A stretch of DNA of 64,000 nt from an uncultured Prevotella sp. (GTDB taxonomy: Bacteria > Bacteroidota > Bacteroidia > Bacteroidales > Bacteroidaceae). The position numbers and the translations under genes are program-made. Below the pieces are notes generated by a model. That model saw only the letters and a list, made by a program, of their open reading frames with translations, had not been told where the DNA came from and did no database searches. The stretch spans positions 180,769 to 244,768 of the forward strand of contig CAJOCR010000008.1 in NCBI GenBank assembly GCA_905236755.1, in the 5' to 3' direction. Of the stretch, positions 51,988 to 61,536 are shown piece by piece (the stretch's first letter is position 1; every line of letters begins with the position of its first letter).

Positions 51988-52941
51988 TTACTTTAGGAAA
52001 CCGAATAGCTTTCCTATTTCGTAGCAGATGATGTCTAATTCGTTTCCTCCGAATATTTCTGGGGTGAGCTGTCGCATTTCTTCGCGTTGCTCATTGTCGA
52101 GCTCTGAATGTTTCAATCTACGAGCCCAGCGTCCACGCAAACAACGTTCCTGCCATTTGCTCAATTCCAGTAGGGAGATGAATGATTTCAGGATAGGGCC
52201 TTGATTGCGCCAACGACGTCCATCGCTCATCGATTTATTTGTTACCTTGTTTGGGTGCTGACGGAAGAAGTTGAGTTTATCACACACTTCTATAATCTTT
52301 CCTTTCTGAGCCATATACATCCAGAAAGCCCAGTCACCACAATATCGATAGTTTTGATATGATGAATCTATTTGTGGGTATAAGTCGGCTCTGAATATTG
52401 CCATGCTGGCATTCTGCACATAGTTGAACTTCAGCATTTTGTTGATAGAGAACTCACGGCTATTCCATAGAATAGCTTCACCTGTCTGTACACCAGGATT
52501 GAAGTCGTGTTTCATCACATTACTGTCTTGGTCTATCATGTGCGAATGAGAGAAAGCAAAGGCTGCCTCAGGATGTTTCTCCAGTTCATCCACTAATCGC
52601 TCTAAGAAAGTAGGTTTGGCAACATCATCACTTTCTGCAATCCATATATATTTGCCTTTAGCAAGACTAATACCTTTGTTCCATTGAATGAATGTGTTAC
52701 CAGTATTTTTCTCGTTAAAAACTATATTGCTGATATGCTTGTTATTGCGGTAGCTTTCAATTATTTTTTTGCTTTCGTCAGAAGAACAGTCATCAAGGAT
52801 TAGAACTTCAAACTCCTTGTATGTTTGTGAAAGCACACTATCAATTCGCTCTTTAAGATATGGGGCGTGATTGTAGTTTGGTATAATTACGCTAACGAGT
52901 GGAAGCATTTTTTCTCTTTGTTTTTTACTTAATGATGCCAA
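51988..52941 (-). CDS. Glycosyltransferase family 2
   Basis: This 317-residue GT-A enzyme has LVSVIIPNYNHAPYLKERID at the start, FEVLILDDCSSDESKKII near residue 45, and the donor-site KYIWIAESDDVAKPTFLERL near 95. QHPNKVTNKSMSDGRRWRNQ near 220 is a common downstream element. Its first in-frame codons include the ATG at 52941 and another (MLPLVSVI) twelve codons later, which could also start the protein. A -7 box TACCTTTG (52969-52976, minus strand) is 28 bases upstream. It is divergent from the GT4 gene. Confidence 0.87.
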   Translation of the reverse strand: MASLSKKQREKMLPLVSVIIPNYNHAPYLKERIDSVLSQTYKEFEVLILDDCSSDESKKIIESYRNNKHISNIVFNEKNTGNTFIQWNKGISLAKGKYIWIAESDDVAKPTFLERLVDELEKHPEAAFAFSHSHMIDQDSNVMKHDFNPGVQTGEAILWNSREFSINKMLKFNYVQNASMAIFRADLYPQIDSSYQNYRYCGDWAFWMYMAQKGKIIEVCDKLNFFRQHPNKVTNKSMSDGRRWRNQGPILKSFISLLELSKWQERCLRGRWARRLKHSELDNEQREEMRQLTPEIFGGNELDIICYEIGKLFGFLK

Positions 52942-52968
52942 TACCTTTTGCGGTATATGAAAGTTTTA

Positions 52969-52976
52969 CAAAGGTA
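52969..52976 (-). promoter_or_regulatory. -7 box for the GT2-GT2 genes
   Basis: TACCTTTG on the minus strand matches TAnnTTTG. Confidence 0.55.
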
Positions 52977-53049
52977 GGAAAAAAACAAGGAAAGAACAAA
53001 TGAAACATATAAAATCATCCAAACATTTTGCTAATCAATAAAATTGGTT

Positions 53050-53057
53050 TATCTTTG
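53050..53057 (+). promoter_or_regulatory. -7 box for the GT4 gene
   Basis: TATCTTTG on the plus strand is 13 bases before the ATG at 53070, so the leader is very short. Confidence 0.55.
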
Positions 53058-53069
53058 TTTGGCTTATTT

Positions 53070-54245
53070 ATGGATGAGAAAAGAAAGAAGAATATTGTAT
53101 TCCTGATGTCGCGCTTTCTTGATGGGGGCATAGACACGGTGTTGGTTGAGTATCTTAGATATTTAGCCAAGGATGAACGTTATCAAATCACTTTGGCTAT
53201 TGCCACTTATATGGATAAGCTCGAGGTGTTCCGTAATAGAATACCTAAGAATGTGAAAGTGATATACTTTAATCGTATGAAACTTCTCACTCGTGTGCCT
53301 CAGAAGCGCATTACCAAGCAGGCAGGCAAGATAACCAAACTCTATGGTGAGATGATGAACCCTATCTTGAGACGAAAAACTCAGCATAATATTCATAAAC
53401 TTGCCAAGACTGCTGATTTGTTTATTGACTTTGATTGTTGTGCTTATTCTTTCTTGAAATCTGTTCATACAAAGAAGATTGCTTTCTTCCATTTTAGCTT
53501 TGCACAGAGTATGGCGCAGAATCCAAAGCGCATGAAAAGAATTCGAAAGCAACTCGAAAAATATGATAGTGTTATCACTATCTCTAAAGCTATGAAGGAC
53601 GAAGGATGCAAGATGTTCCCAGAGCTGAAGGATAAGTTGTTTGTTATCTATAATGCAAAGGATCAGGACTGCATCCGTAGGTATGCCGATGAAAAGGTTG
53701 CAGATGAACGTATTAAAGAGCCTTATTTCCTATCAATAGAGCGTCTGGAAGAATCGCAGAAGGATATTACAACCCTTTTGAAGGCTTATGCCCTTTTGCG
53801 CAAAGAAAAAGGCGTTAAGGAAAAACTATATATCATTGGAAAGGGAAACTCCGAAGAGCAGTTGCGACAGCTTACAGTTGATTTAGATATAGACAAGGAT
53901 GTAGAATTCTTGGGCTTTATCAGTAATCCATACCCTTGGATAAAAAATAGCAAACTGTTGTTGCATAGCGCAAAGTTCGAAGGACTTCCTACAGTATTGG
54001 TTGAGGGCTTACTTCTTGGAAAGTTGATGGTGTCGTCTGACTGCCCTACAGGTCCAAAAGAGATCTTCAATTATGGTAAAGCAGGTGTTCTGGTTCCTGT
54101 TGGCGATGCAAGGGCTTTTGCCGATGCAACTTACCAACTTCTTACCGACTCAGCCTTACAGCAACAAATTCTTCAGGGAGTAACAGAACGAGCATTCGAC
54201 TTTACATTCCCTGCTATCGACAAGAAAATTTCTGAACTTTTGTAA
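53070..54245 (+). CDS. Glycosyltransferase family 4
   Basis: This 391-residue GT-B enzyme begins MDEKRKKNIVFLMSRFLDGG. The C-terminal donor domain has YFLSIERLEESQKDITTLLK near residue 220, KNSKLLLHSAKFEGLPTVLV near 290 (the EX7E-like element) and SDCPTGPKEIFNYGKAGVLV near 325. It probably acts in lipopolysaccharide or capsule synthesis. The ATG at 53070 is used; the frame extends 14 codons up across the promoter. A GT11 gene follows after 16 bases. Confidence 0.86.
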   Translation: MDEKRKKNIVFLMSRFLDGGIDTVLVEYLRYLAKDERYQITLAIATYMDKLEVFRNRIPKNVKVIYFNRMKLLTRVPQKRITKQAGKITKLYGEMMNPILRRKTQHNIHKLAKTADLFIDFDCCAYSFLKSVHTKKIAFFHFSFAQSMAQNPKRMKRIRKQLEKYDSVITISKAMKDEGCKMFPELKDKLFVIYNAKDQDCIRRYADEKVADERIKEPYFLSIERLEESQKDITTLLKAYALLRKEKGVKEKLYIIGKGNSEEQLRQLTVDLDIDKDVEFLGFISNPYPWIKNSKLLLHSAKFEGLPTVLVEGLLLGKLMVSSDCPTGPKEIFNYGKAGVLVPVGDARAFADATYQLLTDSALQQQILQGVTERAFDFTFPAIDKKISELL

Positions 54246-54261
54246 TATAATCTTTTAAACT

Positions 54262-55101
54262 ATGATTTATGTAGCCGACAAGGGCCGTATGGCCAACAAC
54301 ATCTTTCAGTATGGTCATATGTATGCTTGGGCAAGAGAACATGGACGTAAGAGTGTTTCCATGCGCTTTGCTTATAAATACCCATTTTTTCATATCACAC
54401 ACACAAAATACCACAGCTATTTGGTGTATTTACTTGCTAAATATGCAGCTAAGTTCCACTTTATTCCTACAGTTGAATACACATCATTTAAATCAGAATA
54501 CAAGGAGGAAGAGGCTGTTATAGACAGTCACAAAAATGTATTGGTAAAAGGATGGCCTGTGCGTTATCCTGAACTCTACCTGAAGTATTTAGATGAGATA
54601 AGAGAACTCTTTGCCTTCGATCCTGTCATTCATAAGGTTGTAGATAAGAAATTATCCTCATATCAGCAATCTATTAAGTTAGGCGTACACATCCGCAGGG
54701 GTGACTATAAAACATTCTTCAACGGAAGATATTTCTATACCGACGAACAATATCTTGCTGTTATAAAGAAATTTATTCGTATTCAGAAAGAAAAAGACCC
54801 GTCTAAGCGCATAGATGTGTTTATCTGTGGAAATGATCCTAAACTAAATAAATCGTTCTATATAGGAGCTTTAGGAGCTGAATATGTGCACTTCCCACAG
54901 GGAACAGGCGTAGAAGACATGTATATGCTTTCTCAATGCGATTATATTGTTGGAGCCCCAAGTTCTTATTCCCTTATTGCTTCTATGTATGATGATGCAA
55001 CAAAACTGTATTGGATAAAAGATCCGCAGAAACAGTTAGAGGAAAGCGATTTCAACACCTTTAAAGTGCTGTTTAAGCAGTTTGACAGTTGCTTTGAATA
55101 A
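54262..55101 (+). CDS. Glycosyltransferase family 11 (alpha-1,2-fucosyltransferase-like)
   Basis: This 279-residue enzyme has the GT11 hallmark KLGVHIRRGDYKTFFNGRYF near residue 139, which binds GDP-fucose, together with DVFICGNDPKLNKSFY near 190 and DYIVGAPSSYSLIASMYDD near 232. GT11 enzymes add fucose in alpha-1,2 linkage to galactose of surface glycans. The N-terminal part (GRMANNIFQYGHMYAWARE) is typical. It follows the GT4 gene in one operon. Host-like surface glycan decoration is a plausible role in a gut bacterium, as inference. Confidence 0.82.
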   Translation: MIYVADKGRMANNIFQYGHMYAWAREHGRKSVSMRFAYKYPFFHITHTKYHSYLVYLLAKYAAKFHFIPTVEYTSFKSEYKEEEAVIDSHKNVLVKGWPVRYPELYLKYLDEIRELFAFDPVIHKVVDKKLSSYQQSIKLGVHIRRGDYKTFFNGRYFYTDEQYLAVIKKFIRIQKEKDPSKRIDVFICGNDPKLNKSFYIGALGAEYVHFPQGTGVEDMYMLSQCDYIVGAPSSYSLIASMYDDATKLYWIKDPQKQLEESDFNTFKVLFKQFDSCFE

Positions 55102-55122
55102 TGTTGAATGTTGAGTGTTGAA

Positions 55123-56100
55123 TTAACATTCTATTCCTTTTTCCTTCTTTATGATGTTGATGTCTCTTAGATCAACACGGCCGTTCTCGGGATTATAGCG
55201 TATGTTGAACTCTTCGTGTGAGCGCTTCCAACGGTTGTGGCTCCATAGATAGATGCCTGGGTTGCGACGGATGGTCTTTTCAAGAAGGTTGAAATAAATG
55301 TCTGTGAGTTGCCAGTCCTCGTATTGTGATGCATCTGTTGTTATGAGTTTCATCTCACAATGATAATGACCTCTTGACACACGTGTCACATCAGCATAGA
55401 ATGCAGCCTGATTGGTTTTCTTTATCAGTCGCTCACTTCCTGTGAGTACAGGTGTGTCTTGGTTAAGGAAGTTGAGCCAATGGTGGATGTTGTTCCAGAA
55501 AGGCACCTGATCGGCAATATATCCGATAGTAATTGGCTTGCCCTTTTTGCGATAATCAACAATACGACGAAGAGATTCTGCCATAGGTATGCACAATGCC
55601 CCCTGGCGTTCACGCACATAAACAGATATCTTGTTGAAATATTCGTTTTCAAGAGGATGATAAATCTGACAGCATTGTCCTTTGTCTGATACCCAGAAAG
55701 GCAACGAGGTTATCCACTCGTAGTTGCCTAAATGACCCAGATACACGCCACATGACTGTCCTTTCTCCCAGCACTCGCTGATTTGTTCTGTACCCGAGAA
55801 AGTCATGCGTTTACGTATCTGCTTTTCACTCATGGTCATACCCTTTATCGTTTCAACCAGATAGTCGCAGAAATAACGATAGAAATCGTGTTCTATCTCT
55901 TTCAGTTCAGCATCGCTCTTTTCAGGGAACGAGTTCTTCAGGTTCTTCCAAATCACCTTGTGACGATATTTCACCACATGGGCAATAAGCAAGTATAGGA
56001 AGTCTGAAAAGAGATAAAGCACACATAATGGTAACAACGATGCGAGGTACCATGTGCCATAGACTATGATATAAACGAAGTAATTGAGTATTTTCTTCAT
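55123..56100 (-). CDS. Lysophospholipid/lipid A acyltransferase (LpxL/HtrB-like)
   Basis: This 325-residue inner-membrane protein has an N-terminal membrane anchor (FVYIIVYGTWYLASLLPLCV) and the LpxL acyltransferase core. The catalytic His-x-x-x-x-Glu is in GVYLGHLGNYEWITSLPFW near residue 125, followed by GALCIPMAESLRRI and TIGYIADQVPFWNNI. It adds a secondary acyl chain to lipid A or to another lipid. It lies 12 bases after the LTA-synthase-like gene, so they share a transcript. The acyl chain length cannot be deduced. Confidence 0.87.
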   Translation of the reverse strand: MKKILNYFVYIIVYGTWYLASLLPLCVLYLFSDFLYLLIAHVVKYRHKVIWKNLKNSFPEKSDAELKEIEHDFYRYFCDYLVETIKGMTMSEKQIRKRMTFSGTEQISECWEKGQSCGVYLGHLGNYEWITSLPFWVSDKGQCCQIYHPLENEYFNKISVYVRERQGALCIPMAESLRRIVDYRKKGKPITIGYIADQVPFWNNIHHWLNFLNQDTPVLTGSERLIKKTNQAAFYADVTRVSRGHYHCEMKLITTDASQYEDWQLTDIYFNLLEKTIRRNPGIYLWSHNRWKRSHEEFNIRYNPENGRVDLRDINIIKKEKGIEC

Positions 56101-56112
56101 ACCAGAATCCTT

Positions 56113-58062
56113 TTATTTTGCAGTTAGCTTATCGTTGACCATACGGAACATATATTGCTGTATGATAGCTTTCACCTCTTTCTCCATCTGTGCCTGTTCC
56201 TTAACCTTTCCAAGCAGATTATGCTTCATGAGCTTGTCGCTGAGGGCATAGATGGCTTTTGTTTTGTTGCCATCGAACTGCATCACATATCCATGTTTCA
56301 CATACTGATAAATGCCATTAAGATAGTTCACAGCCCATGTCTGTTCCTTTGGTGTGTTTAGCACGTCAATACCAAAGCCGAAATAAGGTTTAGGATAGTT
56401 GAGCATACCAAGAACAGTGGGCAGAATATCTATCTGTTGAGCAACTTTATCCTGAATCTCAGGCTTGCGGTCGCTTCCTGGTTCAAAGATGATGATAGGC
56501 GAACAGAAACCACCTATATCTGTTTGATACTGCTCATGATCACTCAGGTTAGTATGATCGCTTGTCAACACAAAGATAGTGTTGTTATACCATGGTTGTT
56601 TCTTGGCATTCTCAAAGAACTTGCGAATAGCCATATCGGTGTAGCGAATGCACTTATGAATGATTATTCCCTCTTCGGGATACACCTTCTTATATTTTTC
56701 TGGAACAACATAAGGATGGTGTGATGAGGCTGTGAAAACAGCTGTCATAAATGGTTCTTTCATCTCGCCCATCTTAGTAGCATAATACTGCAGGAAAGGC
56801 TCATCCCATATTGCCCATGTACCATCAAAGTCCTTATCGCCATCAAAGCGCTTGTCTTTATCAAAGTCCTCACGGCCATAGTACTCTTTGAATCCTGTGC
56901 TCTTGGCGAAAGCCATAAAGCCCATGCTTCCTCGTTGTGCACCATGGAAGAATGCAGTTTCATAGCCTTCATTACCTAATATTCCTGCCAGACCAGTTAC
57001 ATGGTTCATGGATGCAGGAGTTAGGAAGAATGGTTCAACAAACATTGGAATACTCGACAGAATACTTGGCATTCCGTCAATACTCTTTCGTCCGTTGCAG
57101 AAACTATATTTGAAAGTGGTGCTCTGAGCAATAAGACTATCCACAAAAGGTGTGTAGCCCTTATATGTTCCGTTGTCGAGGTCTTTATTTAAGGCACCGA
57201 TATATTCACGTCCGAAGCTCTCAACAATCAGCACAACAACATTCTTTTTCTTGAATGGTTGCATATCTGTTGCAGGCATGTGAACAGGCGAATAGATGCT
57301 TGCCATCTCTTTGTCGTTGGCATAGTATGATGGTACGAAGAACACATTCTTACCAATGCTTCGATAGAGTGAGAAAGGTGTGTTTAGCACCAAGGCGGCA
57401 TCAATAGGACGAGTAACGTATTGGTTGGCATTGCTGACGGTAATAGGGCGTACAGCAGTAGTGAAACCGCCACGAATACCTGCAACTATGAATGGAGCCA
57501 CGAAAGCCAGACTTGCAAGGTTGCTAAGGTCGTATTTCCACCATGTCTGTGTTTCTGCCTTTAGTTGTGGAACACGATAGAGTTTCCACATTCCCCATAC
57601 AATGATGATGGCAGCAAGCACAAAGTACCAATGGCTCAGGAACTCTTTGAAGAATATGCCACCCAGATTACTCTCGCCAGAGAACTCGCTGAACACGGTG
57701 GTTGTAGTTCTTCGCATAGTGTATTTGAAATACACCGAGTCGCAGAGGTTTATTACTAATGCAACTGAGTTCACAATAACAAACACCCATTTGCAAAGCA
57801 TCTGATACCATTTCTGTTCTTTCCAATGAAGAGGAAACAACATCAGAACCACATAAAGTATGTTGGTGACAAAGATAGCAGAAGTGTCAAACAACAAGCT
57901 GCCACTTAGCAAGTCGAACGAAAATGTGGTATCACGGAAATAGCTGTAGTTCTCAAGAAAATAGCATCCTTGTGCCAGAAAATATACAGCATAGGCGATA
58001 AGCACATTACATATCGTCGCAACAAGAGGGGCAAAGGGTGAATGAAATAACTTCTTTAACAT
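56113..58062 (-). CDS. LTA-synthase-like sulfatase-family membrane protein
   Basis: This 649-residue protein has five N-terminal membrane segments (residues about 1-200) and a large periplasmic sulfatase/phosphoglycerol-transferase domain. The metal-site opening is NVVVLIVESFGREYIGALNK, the nucleophile region is NGRKSIDGMPSIL (Ser where LtaS has Thr), and the later metal ligands are in NTIFVLTSDHTNLSDHEQYQ. In Gram-negative bacteria such proteins move phosphoethanolamine or phosphoglycerol onto envelope glycans or lipid A. The neighbour encodes an LpxL-like enzyme, which fits lipid A modification. Confidence 0.85.
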   Translation of the reverse strand: MLKKLFHSPFAPLVATICNVLIAYAVYFLAQGCYFLENYSYFRDTTFSFDLLSGSLLFDTSAIFVTNILYVVLMLFPLHWKEQKWYQMLCKWVFVIVNSVALVINLCDSVYFKYTMRRTTTTVFSEFSGESNLGGIFFKEFLSHWYFVLAAIIIVWGMWKLYRVPQLKAETQTWWKYDLSNLASLAFVAPFIVAGIRGGFTTAVRPITVSNANQYVTRPIDAALVLNTPFSLYRSIGKNVFFVPSYYANDKEMASIYSPVHMPATDMQPFKKKNVVVLIVESFGREYIGALNKDLDNGTYKGYTPFVDSLIAQSTTFKYSFCNGRKSIDGMPSILSSIPMFVEPFFLTPASMNHVTGLAGILGNEGYETAFFHGAQRGSMGFMAFAKSTGFKEYYGREDFDKDKRFDGDKDFDGTWAIWDEPFLQYYATKMGEMKEPFMTAVFTASSHHPYVVPEKYKKVYPEEGIIIHKCIRYTDMAIRKFFENAKKQPWYNNTIFVLTSDHTNLSDHEQYQTDIGGFCSPIIIFEPGSDRKPEIQDKVAQQIDILPTVLGMLNYPKPYFGFGIDVLNTPKEQTWAVNYLNGIYQYVKHGYVMQFDGNKTKAIYALSDKLMKHNLLGKVKEQAQMEKEVKAIIQQYMFRMVNDKLTAK

Positions 58063-58065
58063 ACG

Positions 58066-58232
58066 AATCTTTAGTAATTATGAGTTTCGAATTATGAATT
58101 ACGAATAGGTTGCGCAGAGCGCAATGATGAATTATCAATTATTAATTGTCAACTTGTAATTCGTAATTGGATAATTAAACATCGCACGAAGTGCGACTAA
58201 TTTGTAATTCCAAATTCAAAATTCGTAATTCA
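58066..58232. repeat. REP-like block
   Basis: It holds TTGCGC-aga-GCGCAA near 58110 and TCGCAC-gaa-GTGCGA near 58186, with aattcgtaatt and aattacgaat words. It lies between the LTA-synthase-like start and the ABC transporter end. Confidence 0.65.
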
Positions 58233-58235
58233 AAA

Positions 58236-60083
58236 CTATACTTGCTGCATATCATGCAGTTTTTTGTAGTATCCGTCTTTGGCTATCAGCTCATCATGAC
58301 TGCCTCGCTCCACGATAACGCCTTCGTGCAGAACGCATATCTCGTCGGCATTCTTGATTGTTGAAAGGCGGTGAGCAACAGCCACGGTGGTACGAGTCTT
58401 CATCAGGTGAGTAAGAGCCTCCTGAACAAGTCGTTCGCTCTCGGTATCAAGAGCTGATGTAGCCTCGTCAAGGATAAGGATAGGAGGGTTCTTTAAGATG
58501 GCACGTGCAATACTTACACGCTGACGCTGACCACCCGACAGACGACCTCCACGATCGCCAATATTTGTATCGAAGCCATTTTCTGACTCCATGATAAACT
58601 CATAAGCATTAGCTATCTTTGCTGCATTGGCAATCTCTTCATCGGTAGCTTCATCATTACCAAAACGAATGTTGTTCTTAAAACTATCGTTAAAGAGTAT
58701 AGCCTCCTGATTAACGTTACCGATGAGGCTTCGCAAATCGTGTACGCCAAGATCCTTAACATTGATGCCGTCAATAAGCACTTCGCCTTCCTGCACATCA
58801 TAGTAACGAGGAATCATATCAACAAGAGTTGATTTTCCTGAACCACTCTGACCTACCAATGCAACCATTTTTCCCTTTGGAATGATAAGGTTAATATCCT
58901 TCAGAACATATTTCAGTTCCTTGGTGTTGCGGTCGGTATAAGCAAAGCTTACATGACGGAATTCTATCTCGTGTTCGAAACTGCTTATATGTTTTGCATT
59001 TGGCTTCTCTACAATCTCAAGCTCTGCCTTCAGAATCTTGTCAATTCGTTCCATAGAGGCAAGACCCTTTGGAATGTTGTATCCTGCCTTTGAGAACTCT
59101 TTCAATGGGGCAATGATACTGTAAAGCATTACCAGATAGTATATGAAGATAGGGCCGTCGAGAGCACCATAGTTGAGTACCAGAATACCACCCACCCAGA
59201 GCACAACGATAATCATCACCGTTCCTAAGAACTCGCTCATAGGGTGAGCCATCTGCTGACGAATGTTCACACGCATGATGTTGTCACGGTACGAGCTGTT
59301 TATCTTGTTGAAACGCTCGTTCATCTTGCCTTCTGCACAGAAAGCCTTGATGATACGAAGTCCGCCAAGAGTTTCCTCCACCTGACTCATGGTGTCGCTC
59401 CATAGCGACTGTGCATAGGTACTCTGAGATTTCAGCTTTCTTCCCACAAACCCCATGAACCAACCAAAGATAGGTACAAAGATTATGGTGAACAGGGTGA
59501 GCTGCCAGCTGATGGCTATAAGAGTGCCGAAATAAACAATGATGAGGATAGGGTTCTTGAAAAGCATGTCGAGACTCGACATGATACTGTTCTCTACTTC
59601 CTGCACATCACCACTCATACGTGCAATGATATCGCCCTTGCGTTCGTCGCTGAAGAAACCCAAGTGTAACGATGTTATCTTCTGATATATCTCATTACGG
59701 ATGTCGCGAACAACACCTGTACGGATAGGTATGATAGCTGCTGATGAAAGGAAATATGCCGCAGTCTTTAGGAAGGTCATGAATGCCAGGAACATACCTA
59801 TGATGAGCAGGGTTGTTGTGGCACTTGTCTCTATCACAAGGTTCTGCACATAGTATGCCATGTTGTTCATCAGGATATCCTGAAAGCCATTAAGCTGCCA
59901 GTCCATCAGCTCGGTAGCACGAATACCGCCATCTACCTGAAACAATATCTGCAGGATAGGTACCAGTGCCAGGAATGAAAAGATATTCAGTATCGCCGAG
60001 AGGATATTGAAGATGATGGATAGTACCAGATACTTTTTGTAAGGTGGCACGAATCGACGTAATACTTGCAGAAATTCCTTCAT
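58236..60083 (-). CDS. ABC exporter, ATP-binding and permease fusion (MsbA-like)
   Basis: This 615-residue half-transporter has six membrane segments (residues about 20-320) and one nucleotide-binding domain. It has Walker A GQSGSGKSTLVDMIPRYYD near 400, the signature LSGGQRQRVSIARAILKNPP near 500, and Walker B ILILDEATSALDTESE. MsbA-type proteins flip lipid A core or other lipids across the inner membrane. The surrounding LpxL-like and LTA-synthase-like genes support a lipid A role. It lies 32 bases after miaB. Confidence 0.92.
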   Translation of the reverse strand: MKEFLQVLRRFVPPYKKYLVLSIIFNILSAILNIFSFLALVPILQILFQVDGGIRATELMDWQLNGFQDILMNNMAYYVQNLVIETSATTTLLIIGMFLAFMTFLKTAAYFLSSAAIIPIRTGVVRDIRNEIYQKITSLHLGFFSDERKGDIIARMSGDVQEVENSIMSSLDMLFKNPILIIVYFGTLIAISWQLTLFTIIFVPIFGWFMGFVGRKLKSQSTYAQSLWSDTMSQVEETLGGLRIIKAFCAEGKMNERFNKINSSYRDNIMRVNIRQQMAHPMSEFLGTVMIIVVLWVGGILVLNYGALDGPIFIYYLVMLYSIIAPLKEFSKAGYNIPKGLASMERIDKILKAELEIVEKPNAKHISSFEHEIEFRHVSFAYTDRNTKELKYVLKDINLIIPKGKMVALVGQSGSGKSTLVDMIPRYYDVQEGEVLIDGINVKDLGVHDLRSLIGNVNQEAILFNDSFKNNIRFGNDEATDEEIANAAKIANAYEFIMESENGFDTNIGDRGGRLSGGQRQRVSIARAILKNPPILILDEATSALDTESERLVQEALTHLMKTRTTVAVAHRLSTIKNADEICVLHEGVIVERGSHDELIAKDGYYKKLHDMQQV

Positions 60084-60115
60084 AAACTTTTTTCTTCTGT
60101 GGCTGTTTACTGTTT

Positions 60116-61492
60116 TTATTCTGTTATCTCTTCACCAATGAGGGTTGCTGATGACGAGCCTGTTATTCTCACCTTTACAAAGTCACCAATATGGTGGTTG
60201 CCTTTGTTGATGACAACAGCTTTGTTCTGCTCTGTGCGACCCATAAGCTGTTCTCGACTTCTCTTCGAGAAGCGTTCGAGAAGGATAGTAAATTCCTTAC
60301 CCTCATCTTTCTTGTTCTGTTCTGCAGAAATCTCTGTCTGAAGATGTATAAGCTCGTTCAAACGGCGAATCTTCTCCTCCTCAGAAACGTTGTCAGGCAA
60401 ATGCTTGGCAGCGTATGTACCAGGGCGCTCTGAATACTTGAACATGAATGCTGAGTCAAAGGCACACTCCTTAACGAGTGAGAGAGTCTGCTGGAAATCT
60501 TCCTCGCTCTCATTATGATAACCCACAAAAATGTCGGTAGTAAGACCGCAGCCAGGAATAATGCGCTTTATAGCCTCTACCTTCTGCAGATAGTCTTCGC
60601 GAGTGTATTTTCTGTTCATCAGCTTCAATGTGCTGTTGCTTCCGCTCTGTGCAGGGAAATGAATGTGGTTGCAGAGGTTGGGCTCCTCAGCAATAGCATG
60701 AAGAATGTCCTCAGTCATATCCTCTGGGTTAGAGGTAGTGAAGCGTACACGCATGTCTGGAACACTCTGAGCTACCTTACGAAGAAGCTCTGCAAACGAA
60801 CACACGTGCAGTTCCTTGCCATCTTCCTCAGAGACGATGATGCCATTCTCAGGACGCTTGCCATTAGGCAGAAGTCCGTATGAGTTAACGTTCTGTCCAA
60901 GAAGAGTTACCTCCTTGAAACCCTTGTCGTGAAGGTCTTTCACCTCAGCAAGGATACTCTCTATATCACGACTGCGCTCACGACCACGAGTATAAGGCAC
61001 AATGCAATAGTGGCAGAAATTGTTGCAGCCACGCATAATGCTTACGAAACCACTCACATGATTACCACCAATACGCTGTGGAATAATGTTGCGGTATGTC
61101 TCTGTTGTTGACAGCTCAACATCAACAGCAGGCTGTCCAAGCTCTGCAGAAGCAATAAGCTCAGGCAGGTTCATATATGAGTCTGGACCACACACCAGGT
61201 TAGCGTGATGGTTCTCAATCAAATCATCCTTTACACGCTCAGCCATACAGCCAAGGACACCCAGAATAAGGTTGCGGCCTTTCTTCTGCTCTGCCCACAA
61301 GGTGTCAAGACGGTTGTAAATCTTGTTTTCGGCATTCTCACGAATACTACATGTGTTGAGGAAGATAGCGTCTGCTTCGTCCTCATTTTCACATACATCA
61401 TAGCCGGCCATCTTCATAACAGAAGCAACAACCTCGCTATCGGCTACATTCATCTGGCAGCCATAAGTTTCAATATATAATTTCTTATTCAT
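60116..61492 (-). CDS. miaB: tRNA-2-methylthio-N6-dimethylallyladenosine synthase
   Basis: MiaB adds a methylthio group to i6A37 of tRNAs that read UNN codons, using two [4Fe-4S] clusters and SAM. The 458-residue protein has the N-terminal cluster cysteines Cys12 (ETYGCQMNVADSE), Cys48 (LNTCSIREN) and Cys82 (LGCMAERV), the radical-SAM CxxxCxxC as RGCNNFCHYCIVPYTRGRE (146, 150, 153), and a C-terminal TRAM domain (LMGRTEQNKAVVI). The ATG at 61492 gives the family start. A -7 box TACCTTTG lies at 61514-61521 on the minus strand. Confidence 0.97.
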   Translation of the reverse strand: MNKKLYIETYGCQMNVADSEVVASVMKMAGYDVCENEDEADAIFLNTCSIRENAENKIYNRLDTLWAEQKKGRNLILGVLGCMAERVKDDLIENHHANLVCGPDSYMNLPELIASAELGQPAVDVELSTTETYRNIIPQRIGGNHVSGFVSIMRGCNNFCHYCIVPYTRGRERSRDIESILAEVKDLHDKGFKEVTLLGQNVNSYGLLPNGKRPENGIIVSEEDGKELHVCSFAELLRKVAQSVPDMRVRFTTSNPEDMTEDILHAIAEEPNLCNHIHFPAQSGSNSTLKLMNRKYTREDYLQKVEAIKRIIPGCGLTTDIFVGYHNESEEDFQQTLSLVKECAFDSAFMFKYSERPGTYAAKHLPDNVSEEEKIRRLNELIHLQTEISAEQNKKDEGKEFTILLERFSKRSREQLMGRTEQNKAVVINKGNHHIGDFVKVRITGSSSATLIGEEITE

Positions 61493-61536
61493 CCTTAATT
61501 TGATTAGAGCATGCAAAGGTACTGAAAATAAATCAA

